A stretch of 64,000 bases of DNA, taken from contig JALGQZ010000005.1 of assembly GCA_023105745.1 (NCBI GenBank), forward strand, positions 67,039,019 through 67,103,018, in the 5' to 3' direction. The position numbers and the translations under genes were made by a program. The stretch's first letter is position 1, and the number at the start of each line of letters is the position of its first letter. This document shows, one piece after another, positions 1 through 11,269 of this stretch. The notes beneath the pieces are model-generated. The model did not search any database. It had not been told where the DNA came from and saw only the letters and a list, made by a program, of their open reading frames with translations. Origin of the DNA: Austropuccinia psidii. Lineage: Eukaryota; Basidiomycota; Pucciniomycetes; Pucciniales; Sphaerophragmiaceae.

Positions 1-384
1 ACATGGAAAGGTCTAACACAATTTCCACCCTATTTCAGGATAGAAAGGAGGCTTTTCACAGCCAGAATTGCTTTCCTCATCCTGCTCTTAAATTCCTACG
101 TAGTACAACTGTCAAAAACAGTTATACTCTTGGAAAATAATCAGGTATAATTATAATCTTAATTATTTTAGTCTTTATTATTGTAATCCAACAGGTAAAG
201 ATGCACCCAGGGCTTTCAACAGCGCTCACCACCATTATTTTATAATAGTAGAGCCCTTTAAATGTATTATAAACCCTTATTTATTCATAAACACTCTTAT
301 TCTAAATATTTTATCACGTGTCACAGTCATTGTTGAAGCTGTAAAATAGCCTAATTATTGCTTCATCATAGACTCAACCTGACA
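1..384 (+). repeat. 3' part of an A-family LTR, cut by the window edge
   Basis: This stretch matches the last ~390 bp of the LTRs of element A (compare 30541-30922): the GGAAAGGTCTA block, the TTTCAGGAT block, TCAAAAACAG, the AGCGCTCACCACCA block and the terminal CCTGACA. It ends at 384, where coding sequence of another retroelement (E) begins at once, so it is an LTR inserted into that element. Its left end and target duplication lie outside the window, so I cannot say whether it is a solo LTR or the 3' LTR of a full element. Confidence 0.85.
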
Positions 385-1065
385 TTCTGGATTCAAATGA
401 ATCCCCTGCCTTGTTCATCACTTATTATACCAAGTGGGTAGTTTACTTGCCTTCCTTCCCAAGCCTTGAATGGGACACTTTTATCATAGATTAACCCAAG
501 GTAGAAGACCTAATATTGGGTTATTATTTCCTCTACCATTTGAGTCCCATTATTGATTGGAAAATGAATTTATCACCTATTATTCTAGTAATAAGGATCC
601 TAGGAGTATTAATTCTTCTACTAGTAATGACTTGGCCACTGCTGTCAACAGCTTTTCTCTGGTTTGTGAACTTAATACACTTTTCCTTCATTCTTCTGTC
701 CATATCCCTTCCATCATGCCCTCTAAGTTGTTACTTCCATCAAGAGATGAAGTATTAAAAGAGATAAAAGATGTTGAAGAAGATGTTTCTATATCTTCAC
801 TTCATCTCTTTTCGGGGGATATGAACCTTACTCCTTTACCTTTTAATGCCTCCCTGGAGGAGCAGTGGGATGAGGAGGGAAAGCAAGAAGAAATTGAAAC
901 TGTTTTGAAGGTAGTCCCTCCTACTTATCACCAATATCATAATGTATTCTCCAAGGTGAAAGAAGAGAAACTTCCTCCACACCACACCTGTGATAATGAT
1001 ATCAAACTGGAGGGTCTTCTACCTCCAGTTGGTGTTGTCTACGCATTATAAAATCAAGAGTCAGA
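385..1065 (+). pseudogene. Element E pol: protease-to-RT linker
   Basis: Translation from just after the LTR gives a linker with the block LILGYYFLYH near 505-545, as found after the protease domain of fungal chromoviruses. An acidic segment follows (557-1051), ending in a stretch like YHNVFSKVKEEKLPPHHTCD, which normally leads into the RT fingers. Two frames are needed to read through it. The protease active site is not present, because the A-type LTR replaced everything upstream. It is a non-functional fragment. Confidence 0.7.
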
Positions 1066-1099
1066 AAAATCATGGGCCTACATTTCAAATAATGTAGAG

Positions 1100-2160
1100 A
1101 AAGTTTTCATAAGGTCGAGCTCCCCTTCAAAAGGAGCACCTGTCCTTTTTGTTAAGAAAAAGGATGGAGGTCTTCGTTTGTGTGTTGACTACCACAATCT
1201 CAATGCTGTCACTAGGAAGAACAGTTATCCTGTTCCTCCTATAAACCAGCTTCTTACCCTATTCAACGGTTCCACTATCTTCTCCAAAATAGATATGCAT
1301 GGTGCATATAATCTCCTGAGAATCAAAGAGGGGGATGAGCACTTAGCTGCCTTCAGAGCCAAATATGGTAGTTATGAGTATTTGGTTATGCCATTTGGCC
1401 TTACCAATGCTCCTGATTCTTTCCATAGACTTGTAAATGATATATTTGCAGATTTCTTTGATATTTTTGTGGTAGTTCATTTAGACAATTTTGTTGTCTT
1501 TTCCAGCTTTGTGGAGGAACATTTCAAACATGTGGCCTCTGTCCTCCAAAGACTGAGGGACAATAATTTGTTTTCCAAAGCCTCCAAGTGTGTATTCCAT
1601 GCCTCAAGTGTGGAATACTTGGGATATGTTGTTTCAAGTGATGGCCTCAAGATGGATTCTTCAAACGTTCAGCAAATACTCAATTGGCCTAAGCCCAAGA
1701 AAATCAAAGCTCTTCAACTGTTACTTGGCTTTTCAAATTTATATTGTTGTTTTCTTAAAAATTACTCTAAAAAGTCACTGCTCTCACATCCCCCCTCAAA
1801 AAGGACTCTCCTTTGATCTTCAATGAGGACACTCTTACTCACTTTGCAATACTCAAAGAAGCTTTCACTACTGCTCCTATCCTTTCCCATTTCAATCCCT
1901 CTCTACCAGCTATTGTCGAGACTGATGCTTCTGATTATGCCTTGGGTGCTGTACTGAGTCAGGAAAGAATCCCATTGGATTTGATCATCACAAGATACTA
2001 CCAGCTGAGCTGAAATATGGAATGTCTTCCAAAGTTCTTACTTGTCCTCAGGCCTGTTGGGATGATTTTCTTTCTCAGTGTCATTTCCCTATCACTTACC
2101 ACCCAGGCAGGCTGGCCACTTTACCAGATGCCTTGTCACGTTGGGACAACGTGTACTAAG
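1100..2160 (+). pseudogene. Element E reverse transcriptase and RNase H remnant
   Basis: RT motifs appear in order: KKDGGLRLCVDY near 1155-1190, IDMHGAYNLLRIKEGDEH near 1290-1335, MPFGLTNAPDSF near 1388-1425, then the catalytic box at 1478-1489. That box reads HLDN where an active enzyme has YLDD, so the second catalytic aspartate is lost and the RT must be dead. The palm/thumb motif VEYLGYVVSSDGLK follows near 1610-1650. After a frame change at about 1810, RNase H begins with IVETDASDYALGAVLSQ (about 1912-1962). Frameshifts then scramble it, and the end (YHPGRLATLPDALS) is read near 2098-2139. Confidence 0.85.
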
Positions 2161-2357
2161 AGAGGGGGGTGCACTATATCAGCAAGAATAATCCAAATTT
2201 TTATCAATTAATCAAGAAATATGGGATTCAAGAGTCAATATTCCTCTAAATCAACTTGTAAATATTGTCATAGTTAGCTGATCAGATTCAAAAATAAGTA
2301 TGGGAATACAAATACTACAAGGAAATAATCAAGCAACTAGCAAGAGGTGAATCAATT

Positions 2358-3734
2358 TTGGATTATTTTCTTGAACCTCAATACAAGTTATTGTTATTCA
2401 AAGATACAGTGGTAATCCCAAGCAATGAAGAAATCCAGCTCAATATTCTTCAAAAGCATCATGACTCACCGTTGGATGGCCATCCAGGCCAGGAGAAGAC
2501 CCTCAAGCTCATCAACAGAGATTCTTATTGGGCTGGCATGAATCAATACATTAAGGACTATGTGTCCTCATGTCAGAAATGTTTGAGAAACAAGAACATT
2601 CACCATAAGAAGTTTGGATTACTCAAGACTCTTCAAATTCCATCTGGTCCTTGAAATTCATTATCAATGGACTTCATTAATCAATTACTCTTGTAAAACA
2701 ACTTTGATTCAATTTTAGTAGTTGTGGACAGGTTCTCAAAAATGGCAACCTTCAGTCCAGCTTATGAAGCAATCACTTCCCTGGACTTAGCTCAAATCTT
2801 CATCAACCATGTCTTTTCCAAACATGGTCTTCCAGCAAGTACTGTTAGTGTTAGAAGATCTTTATTTTTTCAACATTTTGGACTCAATTATGTCAGAAGC
2901 TCAAGATATCAAGAGATCTTTCAACTGCTTTTCATCCTAAAACAGATGGACAGACAGAGAGGGTAAATCAGATTCTTGAAAGGTATATTCAGAAGTATGT
3001 TAGTTACCATCAAGATGACTGCAATACCTGGCTCCCACTGGCTGAATTTTCCTAAAATAATGCAGAACACTCATCAACAAAGCCATCACCTTTTTTCACC
3101 ATTTGTGGAAGAAATCCTAGCTTTGACTCAACTCGCATTTCTAAAGACACACCTGCTGGAAAGTCTTCAACAAAACTCCACTCAGTACAGCAGGTAGTCA
3201 AAGAAGAGCTAGAGTCAGAAACAAAGAGATTCAAGAAGTATTCAGACAGAAATAGGACAACTCCACCTGATTTCCAACCTGGCGACATAGTATGGCTACC
3301 CTCAAAGAATGTAAATACTACAAGAACCATCAAGAATTTTTCAGAAAGATGGTTGGGAGACTTTGAAGTCTTGAAGAAGGCTGCAAGATATCCATATCAC
3401 CTCAAGTTGACTTTTTAAATGGAAGTCAGTTCACCCTGTCTTCCATGTGTCATTACTAGAGCCAGTCAGGAAGTCAAGTATCCCAAATCAAAATCAATCA
3501 CCACCACAACAAATCCTGGTGGAGGAGCAAGAAGAATGGGAAGTGGCTCAGGGTCTGGACTCAAATCTCAAAAGAGGTAAATGATGGTATCTTGTGAAGT
3601 GGAAGGGATTCAGTGAAGACTCCCAAAGAACAGCTTGGGAACCAGCTTCCAAGATTAAAAACCCACCAAACCTTTGCAAGGTTTTCCACTCATTGTATCC
3701 CGACAATCCTGGCCCAAATAGCTCAAGAGTTTGA
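2358..3734 (+). pseudogene. Element E integrase with C-terminal chromodomain, broken
   Basis: The zinc-binding N-terminus lies at 2358-2654, with the HHCC pattern around HHDSPLDGHPGQEK and SCQKC. The core starts near 2670 with VVVDRFSKMATF. The second catalytic block reads TVSVRRSLF where SDRGS is expected, so an acidic residue is lost. The third block ([14 protein letters not shown], about 2935-2975) is in another frame. The C-terminal part (PPDFQPGDIVWL, about 3268-3300; SERWLGDFEVLKK, about 3340-3380) leads into a chromodomain (EWEVAQGLDS, then WYLVKWKGFSEDS, about 3537-3620). It ends PNSSRV with a stop at 3732-3734. Confidence 0.82.
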
Positions 3735-4319
3735 TTTTATGGTTCTTGGTGGGTATTTTATTTTATGAAAGTAAGTTTGTCTCCTGGCATGCACCTTTAA
3801 GGGGTATTCTACCCAAATATGTTGTAAGCATCACCTTGGCCACTTTGTGAGCACTTTTCAATACTTTTTACAGATTCAGAAGTCCCTGCAACATCAACAC
3901 CCTCAAATTTGGACCTTTCATTAATATATGGCCAAATACTTTCTTTTCTCTTTTATTATTTCCTTTCCAGCTTATGCCAATTATCATTATTCAAGAAATT
4001 CATTACTTAAAGGTCAATTATGTCAAAGCTCTCTGTTTATTGTGCTTGGTGGGGAGTGGAAGTTATGAAAGTAAGTTATATCTTGTGGTATGCCCCCCTG
4101 AGGTTTCTATGTTTTGTAAAACATCACCTTGGCCACTCTGTTAGAATCAAATGATTGGTTTTTATCTTTCAGCAAATCCATGGCCAAAATCAAGCAACTC
4201 ACCACAGGAAGGAAAAACCTCAGAAATTTTTTTGTTTCTTTTCTTTACTCTCTTTTTCTCTCAATTGATTTTCTTTATTTACTTGTATAAATTTATTTCT
4301 TTTATATCTTTAAGACAGA
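3735..4319 (+). other. Non-coding tail of E with a divergent internal duplication
   Basis: No gene. Two diverged copies of a block of ~100 bp lie about 300 bp apart (roughly 3741-3855 and 4045-4142). Each has a TTGGTGGG or TTGGTGGGGAG stretch, then TTATGAAAGTAAGTT, then GGCATGC or GGTATGC, then CATCACCTTGGCCACT. The purine-rich stretch before TTATGAAAG resembles a polypurine tract, but no LTR start was recognised. The tail ends at the AGCAT target duplication of element B. Confidence 0.55.
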
Positions 4320-4324
4320 AGCAT

Positions 4325-6308
4325 TGTGAGCCTTTGAGATATGACCACATATCCAAAAAGGTCACAGCAAAATTGCTGTGATAGTTATATTTATGATAAT
4401 TATGTCAAAAATTAGTAAAATACCATAAATAAGTACAAAATCTGAATTAACTCAGGATCTAATGAATAAATATGTGAAATAAATTACGCAATTAGATTCC
4501 TCATGGTAAAATACACATATGTCATTTTTATGGCATATCTGAAAAGTCAATAATTACCAAAGTATAAGTAATAATATCTTAAAAAAGGTAGAAAACCTCA
4601 TTTATCTCAGGAGCCAATGAAGCAACATGTGAAATGAATCTTATCATTGTATTAGCCATACTAATCTACACACAAAACAATTATAAAACTAATCTCTAAA
4701 ATTAATATTTAAGGAATTAAGCTGAATATATGCACTTTTTTGGTCAATGCATATATTCATGGTTTTTAGCTAATATCTCTTGAAATATACAAGATGGAGA
4801 GATAAACCAAAAATAAAGTCACCACTTAAATACTATAGGAATACAGATATGAACTTGATTTCACAACCTATAAACAAGGCTAAAACGTGTAATGGATTTT
4901 TGAATAAAATCAATAGAGCTGTTGACTACTTGGTTGTGAAAGTGGTCCAAACTTCAAAATATTAGACAGTCAGATTCTACTAGCTCATGCATGAAGAATG
5001 ACGTAATTTGTATCATAATATTCAGGGTATAACCCCTTGAAATCATGTCTTGAAGTTCAAAATATTAAATTTCAACAGAAAAGATGAGTTACAAGAGAAA
5101 TTATCAAAAATAGAGTTTTAATGATGTAATAAAATCCTCTTTCCAGCTTGATAATGACATGCCAAGCTATCAGAATACGCTCTCAGAATAGCTGTAGCAT
5201 GTATAACTTAAACGGTATTAATGATCAAAGTTTAAGCTTAAATTTGATCATTTATGATCACTTACTGTAATCTTATTTTACACTTAACAGTCATATAAGT
5301 GATAGAACTGATGAATACTATTAGATCATGATTAAGAATAATAAAATGTACAAAGTTTAGGCTTCTGCAAAGCCTATGATGTCATCAAGCTTAGAGTTAT
5401 AGTGATAACTCTAAATAATGGCGTAATAAGGAGATAAGATGGTTTGATCATGATTTTATCATCACTCAGCCTTAAAATATTGATCATTTCTGGTAGAAAT
5501 CATCAGTAAATGTCTACTAGGAGCCTGCTGGACTCTAGAAGGGAGGTATTTACTATAAATAGAGCTCTTTTTACTCTAATTTCCCCTCAGACGCTTACAA
5601 AACACTAAATAATTAAATCAAAAATGGTAAATTTTTTATTCTTTGTATATAAAATTTTCATATTATTGAAGACCAAAGATCAACTTTATTATAATCATCA
5701 ATCATGACGTGATTACGTCAATTATTTAACTGTTTTGTTAAGTTTCTCTAAAAATCTTAAATACACGTAAAATCGAGATAATTTGTAATTTCTCTTAATT
5801 TTTATTGTAAATACAATTTGAAAGTTTTATCTATATTATAAGGCATAAAATAATTCAAAATTATTATATTAATTGTTAAAATTAGGTTATTCCTTCCTAT
5901 TATAATAATTTTATTTCTATTATTACTTCAAAAATTCTTTAATTAATATAGATAGTATTTATATTAATTTATAACTTTAATATTAGTGATATTATTGGTA
6001 TTAATTGTTTTTCTATTAATAAAAAAAATTTTTTACACTTTTATTATTTGTTGGTAGCAATAATAAAGTGCTTTTGAATATATTAATTATTATATATTGA
6101 TATATTCTTTTATTATATTATTTATTTATGAAACAAATTATATTATTTTATTTATTCAATAATAAAATTATGTTTACGCCTTAATTATAATAATTCTTTA
6201 TTGTTATAGTTTTTTTTTATCTTATTTACTTTATTTATAAGAACATTCAGAATACAATAAGTAAAATATTAGTAATTTTTACTTATTCTTTCATAGTCAA
6301 ACCTTACA
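4325..6308 (+). repeat. 5' LTR of element B
   Basis: 1,984 bp, from TGTGAG to CTTACA. It aligns along its length with 12934-14894, with indels (the right copy is 1,961 bp). Outer ends and the AGCAT duplication fix the left boundary. The right boundary is fixed by the end of similarity just before the shared primer-binding site. It is extremely AT-rich toward its 3' end and belongs to the same superfamily as LTR C at 16385. Confidence 0.95.
5554..5560 (+). promoter_or_regulatory. Likely TATA box in the B 5' LTR
   Basis: TATAAAT inside TACTATAAATAGAGCTC, in the middle of the LTR; the same sequence is kept in the other LTR at 14161-14167. It is followed by a pyrimidine-rich CTCTTTTTACTC stretch, which suits a Pol II start at the U3/R border. 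Its role is inferred from position and conservation. Confidence 0.6.
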
Positions 6309-6310
6309 TT

Positions 6311-6325
6311 TGGGGGCCTGGCCAT
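6311..6325 (+). other. Candidate primer-binding site of element B
   Basis: TGGGGGCCTGGCCAT begins 2 nt after the LTR end and starts with TGG, as sites complementary to a tRNA 3' CCA end do. Element A has the same sequence (TGGGGGCCTGGCCGT) at 30926-30940. I did not match it to a particular tRNA. Confidence 0.65.
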
Positions 6326-6802
6326 GATATTTAATTTAAAAGAACCTTAAAAAATATTCTAATTGGGGTTATCCAATAATAAATTATAATCATAATCATA
6401 AAAATATATAATAATTTAATTTTTATTGATTTTAATAGCTATTGAGGCATCTGGAAAGCAATTTTACTGTCTTACACATGGTTTTTCACATCCTTAGACT
6501 TACAAGAACTTTCTTTAATTGACTCTAGCAATTGAAAAAAGATATTTCTAAATTAAAAATAATTTTATATTATAAATTAATTTCATAAAAAGAATCCTAT
6601 TCATTTTTATTTTATTCTTTAAAAAAACAAGAAAAAATATTCAAAACCAATAAAAAAAGTTATTTTTATTCATTTTTATTCATTCCTATATTCATCTCAT
6701 TTTTTCAAAGATATATAAGCAATTTTTACACGGAAAATTGCCATATATTTCTAAAAATAACACTTCTTATATAAAAGACTTATATTTATTTGTCTTTTTT
6801 AG

Positions 6803-7040
6803 TGTTTGAAGACAATCCAACAGAAACCAACCAAGCCACTGTTGAAAGATTGGTGGAAGAAACTTGCCCAAGTTCTGCAACACCAATTTTCATTATGAAA
6901 AAGAACGCTAATAAATCAGACTTTCCACGACCCACTATTCAGGACTCTGAAGGTGAGTACTTCATTTATAAATTGCCATAAGAAGAACTCTTGTCCTGAA
7001 ATGCTCTTATTTCTTATTTCTTAAATCATGACTACCAGAA
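6803..7040 (+). pseudogene. Element B gag: N-terminal exon and a likely intron
   Basis: A pyrimidine tract ending TTTTTTAG (to 6802) looks like a 3' splice site. It is followed by an open stretch coding VFEDNPTETNQAT and, near its end, RPTIQDSE. At 6952 the sequence is GTGAGT, and at about 7031-7040 a TGACTACCAG acceptor follows. Joining 6951 to 7041 would carry coding on into EQAPNTPSNQMYLDSEVE. The leader of element A also has a strong 3' splice signal at the matching place (31500-31516), so splicing upstream of gag may be a family property. The exon borders are inferred. Confidence 0.5.
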
Positions 7041-9008
7041 CAGGCTCCCAATACTCCATCCAATCAGATGTATCTGGACTCAGAGGTAGAATTGATTCCT
7101 TGTAAGGGAAAAGAAAGGGAAATATCCCCAGTGGAACAGAATCCACACAAGGAAGTTCCTTATCCCAAAGGCAAGTCCCAGAAATGCCCATGATATCTGA
7201 ACCAGAGTTAGAACTAAGTATTAGTAACTCGAACAGGTACAAATCACATTCAGAGGGCTCAGATAGACATTTACATGAGCCAGTACCACCAGTACTATGC
7301 AGTGTAAAAATACAAGGACTGGGAAATGTTGCCTCAAATACACCAAGGAGTGATGAACTCCTGGCACATCCTCAAAAGGTTCCTCACAGAGGAGGAGATA
7401 GTGGTATACTCCAATTGATGGAATCTACTATCATCCAAACCTAAAATGAAAAAGATCAAGGAGGACCACTCCAAAAAGAGGGAGGCAAGCAAGGAAGAAG
7501 CCCAAGAAGCTTCTACCAGTAAGACTCAAGCCAACCAACCTCCCCAAGAAGGGAAGAAGAACAAGAAAAAGAATTGGAGGAAACCATATTCCCCAAGCTA
7601 CAGGATTCCAAAAAGCCAAAAAGATGACATGGACAATGTCTTCAACATGGCCAGAGCTTTGATGGAATTCAAAGACAAAGAGGAGCATAGAATGAGACAA
7701 CCCCATTTCCCAAATAAATACCCTTATCTCCTGATGTTGTAAATACTTTAGCAGAGCTTACAGACACTATTCTTCCTCTTAAAGACATTAAAAATGGTTT
7801 ATTATCTTTACAAGAAATAAACAATAACTTATCATCTCTGACAAAAACTTTTGTACAAATTGAAAAAAACATTGATAACATTAAATTGATGGTTGAAAAC
7901 AACAAACCAAAAGGTTTAATTGACAGTACTCAAAAATTAATACAAGGACAACAAGAATTGTATGAATACATAAAAGATATCAAAGATAAAACTTTGACAA
8001 TCAATTCTGATGTGATTATTGATAATCCGACAGAAAAATTAAACAAATTAAGTATTTCTGTATAAAGATTTGAAGAAAAGACTTCATCACACCAGAAATT
8101 ACTTTTAGACCATGCGGAAAAAAGTGATGAAGCAAGAATACATCTGAAAGATTATATTCAAAGTGAAATAAGGCTTATCACTGAAAAAATGGATAAAATT
8201 AATGTGGCTAACTCAAATATGCCAGAATTATCAACTTCATTTTCTCACATAAGAAGCCCTGTTAAACCAAAAGAGGAATTCACAAATCCATTCATAACAG
8301 ACCTGAGTCCCCAAGACAATAACCAAGTCTTAATGAAGGAAGCACCTCAATAGAAAGAATGGCCAACATTCACAGGAGAAGGTGAATATTACCATATGTC
8401 ATTTATTAAGAAAATTGACATGCCACAAGATTATGCCATACCAGATGAATTAATCACTGCAATATTACACTCATTGTTTGAAAAATCTGCAAAAAGATGG
8501 TATTATGGCATAAGACAAACAAATGGTAAAAATACCTGGTCTTGGTGGAAAAAAGAAATAATCACCAAGTGGGCTAATGATGCCTGGAGGTACAAAATAT
8601 AAAATGCATTTGAAAGCTCCTTCTTTTACCCAGACAAAGATAAACCTTTGACTTGGTTCTTAAAACAAGTTGAGAGATTAAATGTACTGTACCCAGAAAT
8701 GTCATCAAAAATGTATACATTAAAATACCTAATAAATTCAGAGAAGAGTTGGAACATGCCCTGAGAAGCAGGTGTATAGAACCATGCTCCACAGAAGAGT
8801 ACATCAATGCACTAGAAGACATAGTGAAAAGGACAAAAATTGGCAGAACTTGGAAAAACGTGCACAGCAAAAGTGCAAATAAGCCATTGATCAAAAAAGA
8901 TAAATCAAAAGAAGCTTTCAAGCCCAATAAATCCAACAATAACAAGGAAAGAAAATGCCATAAATGTGGAGGTATAGGACACTTGGCCAATAATTGCCTT
9001 AAAAAATG
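7041..9008 (+). pseudogene. Element B gag remnant with CCHC zinc knuckle
   Basis: Coding is spread over three frames with stops (for example 7446-7742, 8396-8602 and 8749-9009). The capsid part is clear around 8360-8640: EWPTFTGEGEYYHMSF, then RWYYGIRQTNGKNTWSWW. This is the same layout as in element A (33130-33360). The nucleocapsid zinc knuckle CHKCGGIGHLANNC lies at about 8956-8997 and looks intact. Gag would form the virus-like particle and bind element RNA. Upstream (7440-7720) is a lysine-rich, low-complexity segment. Too broken to be functional. Confidence 0.85.
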
Positions 9009-9024
9009 AAAAATCAATGGAATT

Positions 9025-9699
9025 GTGGAAACAGAAGACCACAATGAAAAAGAAGAATCTGATTCTGAAAAGGACAAAGAAAAGTCAGAAACTTCTGAGA
9101 GTGAGGAAATTAATATAATTAATGCACAAATTAATAATATTTATTTAATATATGAAGTACTAGATGTTAACTCAAACTTACCACAAGTTGGAATATCTGA
9201 CACAAACCTGACAAATGTACAAGATGCAAAACTGTATAGAACCAAACATGCAAAAGGAATGGGATATACAGCTGGAAAATCAAGTATAAGTATTGTCATG
9301 GTTAATAACCAAGAGGAAAAAGTAAACTTGGATACAGGAACATATTGCACCTGTGTTGGTAAAAGTTATTTAAAAACAATTGTTCTAGATTGGGAAGAAA
9401 AACTTATACCAATACAAGGTATTAAATTTAGTAGTGCAAGTGAGAGCATGAAGCCCCTTGGAATAATTGACTTAACACTCATTTTTCCTTATCCTTCACA
9501 ATGTGTCAGAATTAAAGTAGAGTTTGTGGTAATGGAAAACTGTACTAATAATCACTTCATACTTGGAAATGAGTACTTGTCAATCTATGGTATAGACATC
9601 TCTAACCAAAAAGACACATATTTTACTATAGGAGACAACAAAAGACAAAGGTTTGGCTTCTTAAATAACAAAAAACAAATTACACTAATTAAGAATTAA
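9025..9699 (+). pseudogene. Element B retropepsin region
   Basis: An open stretch of 224 codons begins with an acidic, serine-rich linker (KEEESDSEKDKEKS). The aspartic protease follows: VNLDTGTYCTCVG with the catalytic triplet Asp-Thr-Gly at 9331-9339, and later HFILGNEYLSIYGIDI, which corresponds to the conserved ILG-type strand of retropepsins. This matches the region of element A holding [10 protein letters not shown]. The domain has no internal stop and is the best-preserved piece of B, although it is separated from gag and RT by stops. Confidence 0.82.
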
Positions 9700-9777
9700 T
9701 AAAAAAGTCCAGAGGAGAAACTTTTTATATCTGAACAACTCAAAGAGGCATAATTCAATCAAGATTTAACAGAAAAA

Positions 9778-11200
9778 ATGAAAGAAAAATTGATTGACCT
9801 GTTATTTAAGTATAAAAATGCCTTTGCAACTAACAAAGAGCCACTAGGTGCCATAATTGGGCATGAGGCAGATATAATTCTTAATGTGGAAAAAACTTAC
9901 CCACCCTTACTAAGGAGACCTGCTTACCCAGCTAGTCTAAGGGCTAGAGAAGCCTTGGAGGTACACGTTAAAGAATTAATGGACCTTGGAGTATTAAGGA
10001 AAGCAGGACATAATGAACAGATAGAAGTCACTACAACTGTCATTATAGCTTGGCATAATGGAAAATTAAGAATGGTAGGGGACTTCAGAGCCCTGAACAT
10101 CTATACCATCCTTGACAGATATACAACACCCAGAATCCATGAGACATTGACACAATTGTCAAAAGCTAAGTTCATCACAGCCATGGATTCTCTAAAGGTT
10201 TTCATCAAAATGTCTTAGCAGACAATGCCAAGAGACTACTAAGGATAATAGCCCACTGTGGAATTTTTGAAGACCTAAGAATGCCATTTGGTATAAAGAA
10301 TGCACCTTCCCATTTTCAAAGAATGATGAATACCATATTTCCTGAAGAACTATCAGAAGGATGGTTAATTATCTAAATTGATGATATTATAGTCTGCTCA
10401 GAAACGTTGGAAAATCACCTCACAAGACTAGAAAGGGAACTACAAAAAATAGTGCAATTAAATATGAAAGTTTCCTTGAAAAAGTGTGATTTTGCATATA
10501 GTGAACTAAACGCACTAGGACATTTTTTATCTGGACTTAGGCTAGGCATAGACAAGAATAATGTAGCAGAAAAACTACTTAAACCAATGCCTCAAACCAA
10601 AAGAGAAATGAAATCATTTCTAGGATTTGCTGGTTACTATAGACAGCATATAAAGGCCTTTGCAAAAATTTCCAAATCCTTGTGTAAACTATGTGACCAA
10701 CAAACAGTCTATGAAATGACTGAAGAAAGAGTCAAAACATATGAAGAATTGAAAAATTCCTTCACAAATGCCCTATTTCTTCTAAGGCCAGATTGGAAAC
10801 TACCCTTTAAGCTTTACATTGATTCTTGTGGAGAAGGACTAGGTACTACACTACACCAGACACAAATCATCAATGATAAACCTGTTGAAGGACCAATTTG
10901 CTTCATTTCTAGACAAATGAAGCCAACAGAAGCAAGATATGGAGCAAGCCAAATCAAATTCCTCTGCTTAGGGTGGGCTTTAGAAAAATTACACTATTAC
11001 TTGTATTGAACAGTATTTCATGTGATTACCGACTGTAATGGTGTAAAATCTCTATTAAATATGAAAACTCCAAATAGACATATGCTGAGATGAAAAATTT
11101 CTATCCAAGAATATAGAGAAAATATGACTATTTTTCATAAATCTGGTAATATTCATAAAAATGCAGATGGTCTTAGCAGATGGGCTCTAGCAAATACTCC
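9778..11200 (+). pseudogene. Element B reverse transcriptase and RNase H, inactivated
   Basis: RT starts with AFATNKEPLGAIIGHEAD and YPPLLRRPAYPAS; the fingers read VGDFRALNIYT. A frameshift falls at about 10195, and the palm continues with MPFGIKNAPSHFQ (about 10278-10320). At the catalytic box the tyrosine codon is a stop (TAA at 10374-10376) followed by IDDIIVCSE, so a YIDD active site is cut. The thumb and connection ([13 protein letters not shown], about 10617-10655) and RNase H ([11 protein letters not shown], about 10813-10845; HYYLY, then a stop at 11007-11009) follow. RNase H continues after the stop ([15 protein letters not shown]; later [13 protein letters not shown]). Confidence 0.88.
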
Positions 11201-11269
11201 TGAAAATCCAGCATGGGTATCACAGGAGGAGCACCATATAGAAGGGATATGTGTCACAGACATTGGCAC

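Larger units (their letters stand above)
385..3734 (+). mobile_element. Decayed Ty3/Gypsy chromovirus fragment (element E)
   Basis: Pol remnants follow one another in the usual Ty3/Gypsy order: protease-RT linker, RT, RNase H, integrase zinc finger, integrase core, integrase C-terminus and chromodomain. No gag or protease core is seen; the left side is replaced by an A-type LTR. Reading frames change at least six times and stops are frequent. The family is clearly different from A and B (its RT has a Leu-Asp box, and its integrase reads [11 protein letters not shown] where A and B have [14 protein letters not shown] sequence). No LTR of its own could be recognised beside it. Confidence 0.85.
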
